Of a stretch of DNA of 37,535 bases, positions 36,080 through 37,535 are shown piece by piece. How positions within the stretch are numbered: position 1 is the stretch's first letter; every line of letters begins with the position of its first letter. Below the pieces are notes generated by a model. It was not told where the DNA came from. It searched no databases and was given only the letters and a program-made list of their open reading frames with translations. Location: the NCBI GenBank assembly GCA_903930255.1, contig CAIYYA010000358.1:1-37535 (forward strand). Reading direction: 5' to 3'. This stretch comes from an uncultured beta proteobacterium. Lineage in GTDB: Bacteria; Pseudomonadota; Gammaproteobacteria; Burkholderiales; Burkholderiaceae_C. Made by a program: the position numbers and the translations under genes.

Positions 36080-37535
36080 GATGGAGCCGGTCTGAAAATC
36101 AAGAATTAGTTGATTGACATCAGCAATCGGTAGTGGCTTGCCAAAGTAGTAACCCTGAAAATGGAAACAACCCAGCAGTTCTAGCTGCTGCTGCTGTTCG
36201 CTGGTTTCTACACCTTCGGCAATCACGTCAAGCCCCATGGCTGCACCCATCGACACAATGCTTTGCACGATGGCTTGATCATGGCTGCCGTGAATCAGCT
36301 CACGGACAAAAGATTGGTCGATTTTGAGTTGATCAAGCGGCAATTGTTTTAACTGAGAGAGCGACGAGTAGCCGGTACCAAAGTCATCCAGTGACAGCCG
36401 AACCCCCAGAGCTTTAATTTGGTGCATTTTTTCAATGGTTTGCACCGCGTCGCCAAACATCAAACCTTCGGTGAGTTCGAGTTTCAAGCGACTCGGGTCG
36501 ATACCGCTGCAAGCCAGAGCCTGTTGAACCTCACTGACAAATGTTTCCTGCACAAATTGTTTGGCACTGACGTTGACCGACATGCGCAAATGCCGAGTGG
36601 CTGGATCGCATGACCAGTTTTTAATTTGTTGGCAGGCAGTTTGCAGCACCCAGTTGCCAATGGGCAAAATAAGGCCGGTGTCTTCGGCCAAGCCAATAAA
36701 TTCGGCCGGGAACACCATGCCACGTTTTGGGTCATGCCATCGAATCAGCGCTTCCACCCCGTTGATCATTTGCGTGCGTGCATCAAACTGAATTTGGTAA
36801 TAAAGCAAAAACTGCTGTTTGGCAATGGCCAGGCGCAACGCTGCACCCATTTTTACCCGAGACAAAAGTGCGGCCTGCATACGAGTGTCGAAGAAACGCA
36901 CCACATTACGCCCGACTGATTTGGCTTGGTGCATGGCCATATCGGCGTGTTTGATCAAATCCGAGCCAGACTCTTGTTGACCTTTAAAGAGAAAAATACC
37001 AATACAAGCACTGGTGTGAAAACTGCTGTCGAGCAAGTTCAGCGGTTCTGTTAGGGCATCGGTGATTTTTTGTGCAACGACCTTGGCTTGCAACGCAGCT
37101 TCGTCTTCTTTGGAGCCGAGTGATTCAATCGCCACAACAAACTCATCGCTCCCGAGTCGAGCGACCGTGTCAAAGTCGCGCACGCAAGCCTTGATGCGCT
37201 GTGCCACCTCAGTTAAAACCATGTCACCCACCAAATGTCCCTGAGAGTCGTTGATCGAGGTGAACTGATCCAGATCAATATAGAGCACAGCACCCCAATA
37301 ACCGTGGCGTTCGCTGCTGCGTTGTGCCTGCCCCAGGCGGTCGATCAACAGCCGACGATTAGCCAAGTGGGTCAGTGGGTCATAAAAGGCCAGGTTGTAG
37401 ATTTCATCTTGTACCTGTTTTTGTTTGGTGATGTCGCTAAACGTGCCAACATAACTGTTCACCTTGCCGGACTTGTTGCTCACGGCGGCAATGCTCAAGT
37501 GCAAAGGGAAAATTTCTTCGTTTTTGCGCCGATTC
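36071..37535 (-). CDS. PAS-GGDEF-EAL cyclic-di-GMP protein (5' end outside the window)
   Basis: The visible 487-odd codons are the C-terminal part of a c-di-GMP turnover protein; the frame is open to the right edge. The first residues (NRRKNEEIFPLHLSI ... YVGTFSDITKQK) are the end of a PAS/PAC sensor domain. The GGDEF domain follows, but its signature reads GSDEF (37139-37153) and the metal/substrate segment reads DLDQFTSIND (37247-37276), so cyclase activity is doubtful. The EAL domain looks intact: EALIRW, MSVNVSAKQF, ELTEGLMF, LDDFGTGYSS, LKIDQSFV and AEGVET, as needed for phosphodiesterase activity. The likely role is c-di-GMP breakdown under control of the PAS domain. It faces the rest of the window and is unrelated to its operons. 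Confidence 0.92.
   Translation of the reverse strand, partial: NRRKNEEIFPLHLSIAAVSNKSGKVNSYVGTFSDITKQKQVQDEIYNLAFYDPLTHLANRRLLIDRLGQAQRSSERHGYWGAVLYIDLDQFTSINDSQGHLVGDMVLTEVAQRIKACVRDFDTVARLGSDEFVVAIESLGSKEDEAALQAKVVAQKITDALTEPLNLLDSSFHTSACIGIFLFKGQQESGSDLIKHADMAMHQAKSVGRNVVRFFDTRMQAALLSRVKMGAALRLAIAKQQFLLYYQIQFDARTQMINGVEALIRWHDPKRGMVFPAEFIGLAEDTGLILPIGNWVLQTACQQIKNWSCDPATRHLRMSVNVSAKQFVQETFVSEVQQALACSGIDPSRLKLELTEGLMFGDAVQTIEKMHQIKALGVRLSLDDFGTGYSSLSQLKQLPLDQLKIDQSFVRELIHGSHDQAIVQSIVSMGAAMGLDVIAEGVETSEQQQQLELLGCFHFQGYYFGKPLPIADVNQLILDFQTGSIKS

Overview
The window reads as a chromosomal segment of a betaproteobacterium of the order Burkholderiales, most likely the family Comamonadaceae or a close relative. 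This rests on the gene order (odhA-odhB-lpdA-zapE; scpB-rluB-ndk-rlmN-pilF-rodZ-ispG-hisS-yfgM-bamB-der-hfq-hflX-hflK-hflC-DUF2065-hisZ-purA), on protein features such as a short Hfq and a HisZ-type histidine regulator, and on intergenic palindromic repeats that resemble repeats I remember from that family. G+C is moderate by eye. No tRNA, rRNA, CRISPR array, insertion sequence, prophage or defence locus was recognised.

Layout. Positions 1-3.7 kb hold the tail of an unidentified gene and two accessory genes for exported proteins: a large secreted protein with two tandem 'WNLV...GFWVN' repeats, and a smaller protein with a signal peptide and a barrel-like C-terminus. A 327-bp gene-free stretch with a REP-like palindrome and two inverted repeats follows. 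From 4.0 to 11.9 kb lies central carbon metabolism: propionyl-CoA synthetase (prpE), then the three subunits of 2-oxoglutarate dehydrogenase (sucA, sucB, lpdA). A 98-bp imperfect palindrome separates sucB from lpdA. zapE and a coupled periplasmic coiled-coil protein end this block.

Two genes face the other way (13.7-15.3 kb): bamD and a PP2C-type protein phosphatase. From rluD (15.3 kb) to the small Lys-rich gene at 36.0 kb all genes run on the plus strand, often with start and stop codons overlapping. They cover rRNA modification and ribosome or GTPase functions (rluD, rluB, rlmN, der, hflX), chromosome segregation (scpB), nucleotide metabolism (ndk, purA, a phosphoribosyltransferase), envelope assembly and cell shape (pilF, rodZ, yfgM, bamB, hflK, hflC), isoprenoid synthesis (ispG), histidine and tRNA-His functions (hisS, hisZ), RNA regulation (hfq) and sulfur amino acids (metC-like). 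A GGDEF-EAL protein on the minus strand is cut by the right edge.

The most notable observations are an apparent +1 frameshift that splits rodZ in its Pro/Ser/Ala linker, the large sucB/lpdA palindrome, a second repeat family present twice (after lpdA and after purA), and the tandem-repeat secreted protein with its putative outer-membrane partner. I found no convincing new multi-gene system; most of the window is conserved housekeeping DNA.
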